DNA from: Lepiota brunneoincarnata
Lineage: Eukaryota > Basidiomycota > Agaricomycetes > Agaricales > Agaricaceae
Length of the DNA stretch: 64,000 bases
Reading direction: 5' to 3'
NCBI GenBank assembly: GCA_023014365.1
Contig: JAEBUN010000002.1
Location: 310,001 to 374,000, forward strand
The stretch's first letter is position 1. Each line of letters opens with the position of its first letter. The position numbers were made by a program, and so were the translations under genes. Shown piece by piece: positions 11,571 to 23,086 of this stretch. The notes under the pieces are model-generated. The model was not told the DNA's origin, did not search any database, and saw only the letters and a program-made list of their open reading frames with translations.

Positions 11571-11999
11571 CGTCTGGTATCATTTTATTTGATGGATTGT
11601 CGAGGAAGGAAAATTAAGACTAATTTATTGCCCTACCAAAGAAATGGTTGTCGACATTTTTATGAAGGCTCTCACATTTCACTTGAGAACTCAGCCTGTC
11701 CTTGGCTTGAGGGGGAGTGTTGGATTCTTACAAGCCAGTGGACAGTCAATGTGACATTGGCTGCATTTTTGTTAGTACTTATTTGCATATGGACTCTATT
11801 CATGCAAATTGCAATCTCATGATTTGTTTACTGCCTTATTTATATTGCTATTCAATAAAACTTCAGCTACCTGGTTTACAGACACATAGCTAGGCTTTCC
11901 TCAGTACTCGTGCATATGACAAGTGACTGAGGTGAGCATTTATGTCTACACTCACTATACTCATGCTTAACTTATGTCCACTAGACTTATATTCTTACA
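11571..11999 (+). pseudogene. Ty1/copia RNase H tail, polypurine tract and 3' LTR; right half of split element
   Basis: Continuing after the E1 target duplication, the copia frame reads VWYHFI, an in-frame TGA, then WIVEEGKLRLIYCPTKEMVVDIFMKAL, the normal end of a copia RNase H. A purine tract GAGGGGGAG (about 11709-11717) precedes an LTR that begins TGTTGGATTCTTACA at 11718 and appears to end TTCTTACA at 11999 (282 bp). No second LTR exists in the window, so the right LTR end is inferred from the TG..CA rule. Joining this to 2841-3384 and removing E1 restores the original protein order. Confidence 0.85.
11718..11999 (+). repeat. copia 3' LTR (right end inferred)
   Basis: It follows a canonical polypurine tract and starts TGTTGG; TTACA at 11995-11999 gives the CA end. 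AATAAA lies inside near 11855, a likely polyadenylation signal. There is no paired LTR for confirmation. Confidence 0.65.
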
Positions 12000-12497
12000 G
12001 GGAATTGAGTGTCACTCTAGGAGATTCAAATGATGGTAAATGAGTGCTTGGAGACATGGTCTGATGCAGAGGAGCTGGATGCTCTCTCCGAACTTGCAGA
12101 ATACAGGGATATGAGGACAAATGGTGTAAGATGTAGTAGCTGTGCTGCCAACCTGGATTTCCAAAGTACTGTGATGTGAATTGGGGATGAAGTAAGCAAT
12201 CCATTTTGATAGGCATGAGAGTAAACTCACAGAAACAGGTTGAGGCACTGACAAAGCACACTGGATGCACTGCATTGGTGTTCTTCAGTGGCAGTCATAT
12301 TAATGACACAGTGTTTCCAGCCTGGGTTCAATCAAACAATGCTGGAGGGTTCATCACAAAAGAGTTTGGGATGAGTCTGGGGGAATTCATGCGTAAGCTA
12401 GAGTATTGGTCAATTGCTCAGACAAGTAGTGAGTGTGTTGTTTCTGCTCATTTGTTCTGCAGCACTTACTTGCTTCCATGCCAGAGCCTCAGGAGAC

Positions 12498-14338
12498 TAG
12501 GGCTGCCAAAGTTCGGTTCAGAACTTCAGTTCAAACCTGAACCTCCTGAACTGAACCCAAAGGTTCAGTCCAGTTCAGGTTCAGGTTTGAACCTTGGCCT
12601 GCCAACCCGGTTCACAGTTCAGGCATAAGTATAGGGAGCCTGAACATGTCCGAATGCATTTGAATGCACCATGGCAACTAGAGAGGGAGTGGGAGGGAGG
12701 CAGCATGATGTTTGGCCTATATGTCGGGAACGATAGCACCAATTAGCTAGTGGTTTTCACCGTTCGATAGCCATTGTCAATGGCTCTCGAACGTGCCGCT
12801 TTGCGTTCCAATCGACCCACTCCTTCTCTCATCATCACCATCAACATTCCCCACCTTCCATTCTCATTTGGTGACCTCACACCATGCTGTTGGTTGCATT
12901 GTTACCACCATTCCATGCAGAGTTCCAAGTGGTTCTTATGCCCTATAGCAAAGCTTGAACAATGCACTCTTTGTGGAGAAAAATGCATTTTGGTGTACAT
13001 CACCACTCTCACACAGATGTCTCTATTCTGGGGCCATTTCCCAACACCTTGGGACATGCTAGCCCACATCTGGAAGGGCTCTACCACATCTTTCCAATGA
13101 GCTCACTCATGTCTGGCTGTGCTTGGCAGTTGCCTTGCAATTTAAGGATCTTTGCCACTCCCATCACCTCTTCTCCCTTGCTGGTCCTTATTTACCTAGA
13201 TACCCTATTTACTCTTTGGCTGTCACATATATCACAGTAGTTCTTTTGCATTGTACAATCCATTTGCTGTTCAGATGATTCTGACTGATGTAAATTAACT
13301 CACCCTGTAGCCACCCAAATACACATTGGCACTGCAGTGGCAGTGCTACTTGATTATGTGCTGCTTGATTATCCAATATTGACCCTGGTGGGCCATTGTT
13401 GATTTTCATTCTGTTCTCACTTTTTTCCTCTCATGCTATGTTCCAAGAGTCAGATGAGTATTTAAGTGCTGATAATGAACCAGTTGAAGATGTTATAGTA
13501 CAGTGAGCAAGTAAGTTCTTTTCATTGGAGAGCCTCATTATTTTACTGATTTATTATTTAGCTCAGCCATGTCTGTTACCTGGGTTAGGGGTTTGCTCTT
13601 GAGTAGCACAGGGTTTGACACAGGATGTCTATGCAGACTTGGTCCTGTCCTACTGAGCATGACTTGGAGACAACGGAGCACTATAAGTCCAGCCGGTTAT
13701 GGCAAAGAGGTATAGGAGGCAAGAACTTTATAACACTAAGATAAGGATACAAGGTATTGTACAGTATTCTTATATACTTCTAAGTGTGGCTGTACTCCTA
13801 CTATAATAGTCTGGACCAAGGTAACTATGAGTCAGAGATAAGAAACATGAGGCATGTGGTAAGAATAGTCCTTCTGATGTACACTACTGATGGTTTCATA
13901 GTGACATGGGAAATAGCTAAGAATAACCGTCCTTCTGATAAGATTTCTGATAACAATGTCAGGTTTCCAGCTCTTGGGTGTATGGCAAGAGACTATTTGG
14001 CAGGATCCTCTGTAGCCTCTAAGAGAGTATACTTACTTGCAACTTTCTCAGAGCTAATATCTTTACAGCTTTACAAATTGCAAAAGATGGATATAGGACT
14101 GGAATTCTAGGTGATGGAGTGGAATTAAAGAATGGGAACCTAAAGCATAGATCTTTGAATAGTTTAATTATAAAATAAACTTTGATTTGACCATTTTTTA
14201 AAAAAGTTCAGGGTTCAAACTGGTTTGAACCCTGAACTGAACTTGCTGAACCAGGTTCAGGGGGTTCAGTTCAGGTTCAGGTTCAGGTTCAGACCAAAGG
14301 GGTGCTGAACTGAACTGAAATGAACTTTGGCACCCCTA
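12498..14338. mobile_element. Non-autonomous hAT-like DNA transposon
   Basis: Left end TAGGGCTGCCAAAGTTC and right end (reverse complement) TAGGGGTGCCAAAGTTC form terminal inverted repeats. Flanking 8-mers are CAGGAGAC (12490-12497) and CAGAAGAC (14339-14346), 7 of 8 matching, which fits hAT 8-bp duplications. Sub-terminal DNA is packed with GGTTCAG/CTGAACC motifs on both sides (12516-12605 and 14210-14320). There is no transposase. Its length is about 1.45 kb without the nested solo LTR. Confidence 0.85.
13574..13955 (-). repeat. Solo LTR of the E1 family nested in the hAT element
   Basis: 382 bp, TGTTACCTGGG...GATAACA, aligned along its whole length to the E1 LTRs but more diverged. The perfect target duplication ATGTC lies at 13569-13573 and 13956-13960. 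It marks an older insertion followed by LTR-LTR recombination. Confidence 0.95.
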
Positions 14339-14818
14339 CAGAAGACAAGCAGACTGGCAACTGTCCAGAAAAAGTGCACAAACATCATCATTGAAGGCCT
14401 GTGTGAGCAAAATCAATGGCATCCAGATCATCTCACCACTCAACCCTTGACACAGAAAATCACTGGCAATAAGCATGTGAGGATGAGCTATGAGAAGTAT
14501 AACACCGATATTCAGCTCCAGTATAGAGTGCAGTTGCACAATTGGCCAGACCAGGTCAAATTCACATCACCCTACAGGCTCACCACCAGATACAATGTTC
14601 ATACACTTCATGATGCTCTTCAGGATGGTGAGTGTGTTTGGGTAGCCATGAGTAGCCATGAGGTGGAGGAATTGAAAAGGGAGCTGAAGAAGAACCCATT
14701 GTCAAAAGAGCAAGTGTGGGGTGGTAATGGCAATAAGGGTAAATGCAAGAGGGTAGAGGACATGGAAGATCAGCCAGCAAAGATAAGGAAATGTGGTGAA
14801 TCTCTAGCTCCCATCTGA

Positions 14819-16599
14819 AGTCGAAGCATAGTTGATAGTGACTCAGATGATTGTGCATGACCATCTATCTCAGCTGTTTGATCATCTCCCAGCCAATCAT
14901 ACAAGTTGTGTTTGATTATTGTGTGATTTGATCAATCATGTGACCTTGTTTAATTGTCCCATGGTTCAACTGTCTTATGTTTTTTTCTTTTTCTGAATTT
15001 GCAGTTTGTGACATTAAAGTTCATTCTGCTTTTTTACAGAGCCCACAAAATATATATTTTTAATATACCTGCATGCCACTGTCCCTAGTAAGTTGTCCCA
15101 GCCAAGGTCATCACTTGCATCGAGCACAAGCTACCGAAGAGTGCATTGAGGGGTTCCAAAGCAGGGTCCATGCTGCCTTGCCTATTCAATTTGTAGTGAA
15201 AAAAGTTTGATGAGGAGGGAACAAAAATGCGCGGGGGCAGGATGGGGCGGGAGTCAACAGTAATCAATAATAACGGTGATGATGGTCGGAGGGCAGCGGC
15301 GACAGCAATGATCAGACGGCACGATGATGGCATCAGCCAGGCCATCAATCGGCCATCAATCAGCATGGCACGGTATGTTGTCACATGTGTAAGAAGTCAT
15401 GTGAGGGTGGGGGGCGGGCGCGAGAAGATAATGAGGAGGGTATGATGGATGTGTGGGAACCATGGGAAAAAGGATGGGGCGCGGGAAGGGCGAGATATGG
15501 GGCGTGGGAAAGGCGGGGGACAGCGATAAACGATGTGTCATCTAATACGTGATGAGCGTGTGATGGGCGCGGCTGTTGTGAGCCGGAAACCAAAGATTTC
15601 GCTAAGTTTTTCACTACTATCCACATACTTTTTCTGTACTTGGTGGTTTGGGCCTAAACCACTCTAATTAGAGGCTAGCCCCAGCCTGACATCACAAGTC
15701 TAATTAGAGGGGTTATTTGGGATTGTTAGGTGCTGTTCGATGCCTTGCGTCGGGTGTCCATTAACCTTATACCAGGTAAGAGGAAGTACCTGAGCCGAAG
15801 CCCATTTCTTTGACATTCACCGGGACGCCACGGCTTGTCAAACGCCTTCCTGTGCGCGAATAAATCGGCCCAACCTGTAATTGCTCAAGCGCTCATACAT
15901 CACCCGTGCTTTCAGCCGCCGATCCGACCACCCTGACTCCATGTTTTTTCCACTATGTACAACCAGCCCACTCCATGCCGTGACAAACATAGTACCTAAC
16001 GTTTGCCCTCACTAGTCCCACCAAAACCCAGGCTTATTATAGTCAGGCCCCGAGGCGTTGGGCATACGCCATTAGGACCCCAATGCAAGCTAGCAATGAG
16101 GAGATGAGCAGGTGATGAGCAGCATCGTGGGATCTGGATTATGTTGTCGACAGCCGTCCTAAAAATAAGTCACACCCCGCATATCGGGGACGAAATCTTA
16201 TTACGAGTTCTACTTGAAGGACCGTCCTGTTGGGACACTTTCCATCCCTATTACACCATGGCTTGACCACTAAGACAATTATGATCATTGGATGTCCCAT
16301 CCGTGCGGGTTAGAAAACTAGAGTTAGAATCTAGATCGATAGAAATGGCAATAAAGTTTCGATTTCAAGATCCGACACGCAGATGCAGCATCTTTTGTGA
16401 GCGATCTGGCAGGTTCGTGGGAAACATTGTATTTTACATGTCTATATAGTTTGCACCAGCTTGCTACGAAATGATATTGTTCAGACATCCTTTTTTGATA
16501 GTGGAATGAGCGTTTTTGTTGTCACGCTCGAGGACTGCACAAAAGATCTTGTCAATCTCCGACGTCCTTTAAAAGGAGTAGCGATATCATTGCATTAAC
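14819..16599. other. No gene recognised; 3' flank of the disrupted gene and G-rich tract
   Basis: From 14819 to about 15100 this looks like an AT-rich 3' flank. At 15220-15540 there is a purine/G-rich tract with fortuitous open frames. At 15655-15715 two CTAATTAGAGG-type motifs form a short inverted repeat. A segment near 15870-15945 (CACCCGTGCT...CCGATCCGACC) is similar to 18645-18705, suggesting a degraded duplication. No protein I can support. Confidence 0.4.
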
Positions 16600-16982
16600 A
16601 TGAGCCTTTCGTCGTTTCGCATTTTAGTGCATGCAATCTTAGGACATGTACTCCGCGCTGTAAGGACTACTAGACCGACATTCGGCTTTTATCTCTACCA
16701 TTTCCGGCAATCCCGCCGGACATCTAGCATTTCGCCTAGTTCCCACCTCTCACCACTCCGCAGCCTGCTATATCGCACCCCAGCATCGTGCTCAAGTTCG
16801 ATGAAGGTGATGTGAATGTTTGCTATCAAAACTCTTTGCCTCCTTCTGGTTGCAGATCTGCGCGTCTTATACCGCCTGCTATACCCTCTGTTAGTCAAAC
16901 ATCAGGACAACTGCCTGCGCCTGGTTTTGCCGATTGCTGGTATAACACATGTAAATCATGTCACCAAATCACAGAAGCGTGA
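16600..16982 (+). CDS. Possible small gene, unknown product
   Basis: Two open frames overlap here: 16600-16815 (71 codons, MSLSSFRILVHAIL...) and 16788-16982 (64 codons, MLKFDEGDVNVCYQN...WYNTCKSCHQ). A possible intron GTGATGTG...TTGCAG (about 16808-16856) could alter how they join. No domain is recognised. It sits just upstream of repeat copy 2. Low confidence that it is translated. Confidence 0.2.
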
Positions 16983-17119
16983 TACTAAGAAATTCACGAA
17001 TATGGTGGGAACAGATCGCAGGATAGGTAGATCATTTATTCAACTTCACCTGACTAGCGGAGGACAAGAGTGCGTAACAATGGTAACACAATATAAGAAA
17101 CATTTCTATCCGTGCATCT

Positions 17120-17845
17120 GTGAACTTTGCAATTCAAAATAAAAATTACACTCTGTCTCTAAATAACACCGAGGTCACGAAACTAAAGAGCAGGCGTACC
17201 CCTCCTAACGCGAAAACTACAAGCCCCGTGACTTTGAATATGGGGTGTCGTACCCCAAAAGACGACGTCGTTCCAAACGTGGTTCCCAGCGATCTAGCAA
17301 ACCGGGGACCAAAGCAGCTGGAATTCGGACTTGGCGGTTACACATATTTACAGTCGCAAGCACTGGAGACACGTACTACACCAGTAAACTCTCAGGTGCG
17401 GTTGCTTCAGCGTTGTTCGAGATTGTATCTCCTGCTGTGTCGTCTGGAATGAGGGAACCAGGCTCCAGGTCGATAGTGACATGGGGGGGAGGGAGCGGGG
17501 GAGTTGCAGTCGCGGTAGTTGAGGTAGATGTTTCCAGGGTTAGAGTCTTGCCAAGCGGTGATGATGGTATCATGATGTCCGTGGACCACCCTGACTCTAG
17601 CCTTCCCCGGTCGCTCAATGTTAACCTCTTGGTCTAGAAATGATGATGAGGTTGCCGTCATGAGGTAAGGAAGAGCTCATACGTCCAAGGTGTGTGAGAT
17701 CCATAGTGTTCTGTCGAAAATACGAGTGGTTGGGAAGTGCAAGCCTGTGGAACGGGTGAGAGCCGGATTGCAGTGGACTGAAACGGTGGGCATTTTAATG
17801 ATTTTGGAATTCGGTACGAAACAAGGAGCAAGTAACATGTGGGGT
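17120..17845 (-). repeat. 0.73-kb repeat, copy 2 (partner 2108-2840), ORF interrupted
   Basis: This is the diverged second copy. On the minus strand it starts MLLAPCFVPNSK and keeps the core ERPGKARVRVVHGHHD, but has a TGA where copy 1 reads Cys-Thr (GACGTATGAGC against GACGTATGTAC). Downstream the frames separate after the WQDSNPG segment. The two copies are about 15 kb apart in the same orientation with E1, copia and the hAT element between them. Confidence 0.7.
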
Positions 17846-18912
17846 TACGCTTATAGATGCACTGTCCACCGAGACGCTTTTTCCGCGTATTCTTTCAGGA
17901 TCGATCATATTATTTAACAGCCTGCTCCGATCACCAACATTCATTGAAAGCAGCAGCCATCCCAAAAGTCCGTCGGCGCAGCACACTCATCCTGTATTGC
18001 ACAACCTCAAGAGGCCCCATCTGTGTGTCTCATTCGCAACTAATTATGGTGGCAGGTAGTGACCCAGGGTCACAGACAATGCGATTATCTCCACCGCCGC
18101 GGGTCGGAATCAGAAGTAAGTTGCAACAACACCTCTCTCTGTGGAAGCACCACCAACAACATGAAATGAATTTTGGTCGCAACCGTGTTCTCGACGGTCG
18201 TATGTCAGAACAGATACAGCATCAGAAAATGGCAAGGTTTGACACACGAACCCGGCTGACATGTGGAAGACATGAGCGTCCAAACGTGTATCACACATAG
18301 GCGTGTGGCGGTATACATAAACGTCCGCACCTGCGTTTGGGTAAATTTCCCTGCCTCCATTTGATACCCTAATACAATACAATAGGGCTCAACAGACCCA
18401 CGTATCAGGGCAGTATTTCGTTGGGCAGCTGAGTATATATTCTGCCCTGTGAGGTGGAAAGAAAGACGTTTGTCAAGTCTGGTCAGAGCCAAACCCTTAT
18501 GAGGTCATGAGCGTTAGTTGCATAGCTTTAGAAGCTGACCACTGGGGAGAACGAATGATTAATAACACGCACAGCCAAATTCCAATGATGAATCAACGCT
18601 GTTATCTCGCGCAATGATCCTGATAAACTCCTCCTCACCTATAATTACTCACACGTCACCCGTGCTCTCTGCTGCCCATCCGACCGTCCTGATTCGTGCT
18701 TATCCTACTAAGGCCGGGCCGGAATTGGCAACGTGACCCCCACGGTGATTGCCTGCCATCACTCCCAGCGTGCTATCCCCCTCCTCAGAGTTATGCGAGC
18801 CGTATATCTACTGAGTTTGAGCTCGCAGGTGTACGTATAGACCATGCTGAGGGGGATGTAAACAGGATTCTGGGGCGGAGAAGGGATCGATACCAGTACC
18901 CACTAGTACCCA
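17846..18912. other. No gene recognised; host DNA left of E3
   Basis: Short frames on both strands, none with a recognisable family. It contains the 18645-18705 segment similar to 15870-15945. The last four bases (CCCA, 18909-18912) are the E3 target duplication. Confidence 0.4.
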
Positions 18913-19627
18913 TGAAGAGAACTCGACTCTTCAGCACGTGAAAGGCGCCGAAACGAAACCGAAACACGATCGAAACACGATCGAAACAGTGCTAACACGA
19001 ACAAACAAAGGGGCGAGTGTGGTTGGCGGAACAACCACTGGGCTTTGAAAACCAAGAAAGACGAGTTATATGTGAGAGAGCGAGAGAGAGAGGGAGAATG
19101 AGACTGAGAGGGAGTTTTTTGGGTCCTCTATTGACTGCCGAGCTCATAAGTGAGCTCGGAACTTTATATACAAGTAAATTATTGTACTAGCTATGTTTTC
19201 TGTACCGAAACGGATCGAAAAATTGAGAGATAACTATACTAGAACAAATCTGGAGAATAAGGAACGTGAAACAGGAGAGATCGTGAAGTTTTCACGACTA
19301 CGTTAACAGGGAAATGGGAAAACAGAATAGAAAAGATGAAAGGGGTGGTATGCGAGGCTCAGAGGAGTCTATATATGGGGAGAAAACTTATGCTATGGTT
19401 CAAGTTCAGGGAAAGGAATAGAAAAGTAGTGAAAATTTATTTGTTAGGGAATGTAAGAGGTTTCATGTGAAAGGGATATGTCGCGAAATGATAATGGCTT
19501 TGTTCAGCTGGGCGCTCCAAGTTTCTTGATCCGAGTTTGGATTTCGGGTTCTGAGTTCGGGTTCCGAGTCCTACGAGAGGTGGCATAGGGCAGCCTTTGC
19601 AGGTGTAGCCGCTTGCCCACCTCTACA
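18913..19627 (-). repeat. E3 3' LTR
   Basis: 715 bp. The outer edge carries a perfect 7-bp hairpin (TGAAGAG-AACTCGA-CTCTTCA). TATATAAAG on the minus strand near 19160 is a likely TATA box. It is matched by 34406-35122 and, more distantly, by the solo LTR at 47438-48145. Confidence 0.93.
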
Positions 19628-19804
19628 TCTCCTGGGTACTTAAGAAACTGACCTCCCGGTCAGAGCAACGGTGGGTTTGCAAGTGTTTGAGGGGAGCCAG
19701 AATTGTGGGAAAGAGAGGTGGGAAGAGCGTCAAAGAGTTATTGTGGGCAGGTACTGTGATATTGGCAGTGATGAGAGGAAGTGGTGAACGAGGTGGTTGA
19801 ACAC

Positions 19805-21010
19805 CTAATTCGGCTCGATGGGAGTTACGTCCCAAGATAGGATCAAGCCTTCAATATGCGGGGATTGGTCCTGGTCGGCTGTCTCTCGCTGTAACTCATC
19901 TCGATGGGAAGGTTCCATGTCATATGTGTACTCCTCGAGGGCCTCAGGTGGCATATCCGTGATTTTCGTGACCGGTATCGTGCGAAGATTGCGTGGGTGA
20001 TAAGGGACGAGCCAGAAGGCTGCAAAGCGAAGCTTGGAGATTGAGCCATCGAGCTCGGCAAGAATGTATGATCCTCCAGTTGTCTTCCTGAGTACCATGA
20101 GTGGCCCGTAATACCTAGGCTTGGTCTTGCTGCCCACATTGTGGTCGTATCGTGAATTTCTGACCAAAACGAGAGAGCCAGGTGAGAAATTGAAGTTCCA
20201 AATTGAATTAGAGTACTTCTCGTTGAACTGTCGTATAGACTCGAAACGAGCCTTGAGTACCATATCCTTAACCTTTGTCAGGTCCTGTGGCCGCTTTTGA
20301 AGCTGAATTGCCCAGGCTGCAAGGAGATCGGCTGTTGAGAGGGGCTTGGTGAGATTTGGCACAAGGTATGTAGCTTCAGTGAGATCAAAGGGAAGGAGGG
20401 GTTCGATGCCATGTGCTATGTAATAAGGTGAGTACCCCGTAGATTTTTGAATGGATACTCGTTCAGCCCAGAAAACAGAGGGTGCAACTGTAGTCCATCT
20501 TTTCTCGTCTCCCTCAGCTGCCTTTACCAAGGCCTCTCGGACATCAAAATGTCGATGCTCCACAGGACCATTCGCTTGAGAGTTGTAGGGTGAGATCTGG
20601 ATGTGATTTATCTTGTATTTTTGTGCAAGGAATTCGACTGCTTGTACAAAGGCGGGGCCATTGTCAGTTATTATTTCTTTGATAGTGCCCCATCTGCAGA
20701 GGATATCTTCAAAAACAAAGGTTCCGAGGGTTTGGGCATTCTCGAGATGAAGCATTCGCCACTCGGGGTATGAGGATAGGGAGCAACATGCGTGGACGAT
20801 GTAGCGGTAGCCATTTGACTTTGGCATGAACATTGTGTCTATGTAAGCTTTTCGGAAGAGGGTGAATGGGGTAGGGACCGTAGGGGGGATATAGAAATGA
20901 TGGGAAAGTCTTGTCTGGCACTCGTGGCATGTTTGGATGTACCAGCATACGTCCTGGTCGAGATGGGGCCACCAGAATTGTTCTAAAAGCCGAATTCGGA
21001 CAGTAAACAT
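19805..21010 (-). pseudogene. E3 integrase, C-terminal 401 codons
   Basis: Zinc-region cysteines CHECQ at the start, then the DDE core: YIDTMFMPKSNGYRY (first Asp), ITDNGPAFVQAVEFL (second Asp) and NGPVEHRHFDVREAL (Glu). A C-terminal SH3-like segment (FSPGSLVLVRNSRYD ... PRYYGPLMVLRKTTGGSY) follows, and the frame ends without a chromodomain. This stretch itself is open. The upstream part of integrase lies beyond the solo LTR at 21028-21338; joining gives QQAHDDL-GHKGMFTV, a normal H-x-H region. Confidence 0.9.
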
Positions 21011-21027
21011 ACCCTTGTGGCCTAGAT

Positions 21028-21338
21028 TGTAAGGGGACTATACCCCCTTACGCAAGGTACATCTAGGGGTCTGTGGTTGGGTATCCGTGCTCGGCCTCTC
21101 TAGCCGATGCCCGATGCCTAAGCCCGGCCTTGGCCTTTGGCCACCCCCATCCCCGAGTCTAACCCACGTGCGACTGACGTTGTTTGTATATTGTTTGCGC
21201 ACGTTATGTTCTAGTAGCTACGTAGTGTTTGGCTACCCGGTCTGTGCGCAGGCCTCTATGTATATAGGTAGTGTGGGTGTCGATTGTATTCGCCACCCAA
21301 ATATCAACTTGGTTCTGGTGCTCTTACTTCCCCTAACA
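21028..21338. repeat. Solo LTR of an unrelated family inside E3 integrase
   Basis: 311 bp starting TGTAAGGGGACTATACCCCCTTACG, a terminal hairpin, and ending CCCCTAACA. It is flanked by TAGAT (21023-21027) and CAGAT (21339-21343), 4 of 5 matching. Its removal rejoins the integrase frame. No other copy is in the window. Confidence 0.85.
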
Positions 21339-22373
21339 CAGATCATCATGAGCCTGTTGTATGAGCCTGTATCTTTGGTTCTCCGGTATCACAAGCTTGT
21401 GCTTGAGCTTGGCATCCTTTTTCCACAGCCTAGCATCCCGTACAAAAAATCCTGCGGCAAAGCAAACGAGTTTCTTGAGCATATCTTCTGGCATGGCACT
21501 GGGTCGTTTCGGATCGTTTAGGAAGATCTGGACCTGTTGTAGATCACGGTCACGTTGCTTCACTTTTTCGGATCGTGGAATGATGGGCTCGGGAGGTGTG
21601 GCGGAGTCCAGGTGCTCACCCGACAGGATTTTGACTGGGCGAACACCACCGAAGTGATGGATAGGATTCGATTGTGAGATATAGGGGGAAGGGTAGGTTA
21701 GTTCTGTTTCGTTAATGAATTTGATAGCGAACGTGTTTGAGGTCCATATCCATCCTAGTTCCTCCTGGCAGGGTGTTATCTGTGGCCCATTACCATGCGT
21801 TGTTTGATGGGTGAATGCATTTGCTGAATCGATCCAGTCTTCAAAATCATCCATGATGGCAGGGTCTTCTGGGGCTCGGGGGCGTCGTGACAATCCATCG
21901 GGGCCATGTTCCTTGCCAGGGACATGCCTAAGGTGAAAATCAAATAGTAGAATCCCCGATATCCACCGATTGATGGTTGCTGAGGGCTGAATATGAGGGT
22001 TGTTGATCATACCCTTGATGTATTTTGCGTCAACCTCCACAGCGAGGTTCCCAACTCCTATAATCCATAATCAGACATCCTTTAAGGCTCTAAACAACCC
22101 AAACAGCTCCAACTTGGCCTGGGAATAGCGAGATTCGCGTTCATTGAGGGTGATGGAGCTGAACCTTGAGGGGTATTGTTTCGCATCGTCTCCCAGTTGC
22201 GATAGAATGTATCCAATGGCAATCTTTGATGTGTTGACACCTAGTATAACCTCATTAGTGCTTGAATAGTCTATTGCTCGAATGCAAGGTGAATTCTTCG
22301 CTAATTCCTTTAGTGTATCCATCGCAGCCTGTTCTTCACTGCCAAACCTAAATTCCACTCCTTTCCTTGTCAA
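21339..22373 (-). pseudogene. E3 RNase H and integrase N-terminal part
   Basis: The frame from 22373 reads MTRKGVEFRFGSEEQAAMDTLKE and continues through RNase H motifs (VILGVNTSKIAIGYILSQ) to a TGA at 22071 (ALKDV-stop-LWIIGV; family members have Arg there). It then continues VEVDAKYIKGMINNP ... DFHLRHVPGKEHGPDGLSRRP and the start of integrase. It joins to the RT part at 30631 when E2 is removed (AAIS-stop-PLVKLTRKGV). Confidence 0.88.
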
Positions 22374-22388
22374 CTTGACCAGAGGTCA

Positions 22389-23086
22389 TGTTATGAACAG
22401 TCCAGACCGGGAGGAACAAGAACTATTGTTCGACTTTACAAGATGGGTACAGGAGACTACAGACCAATTACGGGCGCAAGAATACGAAGACGAGGAAGGG
22501 GAATATTACACCGCCATGCAGGACCTGGCGAGAGAAGCAGGAATGGAGATAACCTTGGAGGATATATTGGAATACCCCAAGGACGAAGAAGATAACCATG
22601 GATCAACCGACCCAACCTCCGATACAGATGGAAGCACTGAGAGAATGGAGAGCGAGAACGGAGAGAACCCCATGGAGATACAATCGGGAGAAGAAGATTA
22701 TGAGTCAGAGGAAAGCGATGGAACATCGCACAGCAGTAGCGAGAGTACTGACTCATTGTAATATAAATAGCACTAGGATGCCATCAGCCAGGATGTGCAT
22801 CATGGTCAGGACTGCGCACGACCAGTAGAACAGCCAAGTAACCTATAATGAGTATATAGCACCTCATAGGTATATAAGGTCTGTACAAGTAGAGATTAAA
22901 GCCTCAAGCTTTAATCTTGTTAACAGCGGTCATTTACCTCTCTGCCTTAACTTGGCGTCTTCCCTCGTTATCTCATTGAGCGCGATCCACTAAGCTCTAT
23001 AAGGCCAACCGTCTCGGACACCTTGTAGAGTGATTGAAGGCCATCTCCAGTTATCCTCGGATACAGAAGGAGCACGGATCATAACA
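22389..23086 (+). repeat. E2 5' LTR (contains an acidic ORF)
   Basis: 698 bp. Its first 370 bp hold an open frame (ATG at 22394, stop at 22761) for an acidic, Ser/Glu-rich protein, the same sequence that ends ORF4 in the 3' LTR. TATA-like sites follow at about 22763 (AATATAAATAG) and 22873 (TATATAAGG). The transcript start therefore probably lies after this frame. Confidence 0.9.

Larger units (their letters stand above)
12030..14818 (+). pseudogene. Unknown multi-exon basidiomycete gene broken by a hAT-like insertion
   Basis: Exon pieces are visible at about 12030-12128 (ETWSDAEELDALSELAEYRD), about 12210-12430 (QKQVEALTKHTGC ... FFSGSHINDTVFPAW ... LGEFMRKLEYWS), a short exon ending at 12497, and then, across the transposon, 14347-14818 (SRLATVQKKCTNIIIEGL ... 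VRMSYEKYNTDIQLQYRVQL ... DALQDGECVWVAM, then a Lys/Glu-rich tail). Joining 12497 to 14347 keeps the frame and reads PEPQETSRLATVQ. Introns are GT..AG (for example the one starting GTAAGATG near 12129 and the one starting GTGAGTG near 12429). The upstream end meets the copia LTR. The protein resembles a recurrent agaricomycete family of unknown function; I assign no role. As it stands the gene is disrupted. Confidence 0.6.
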
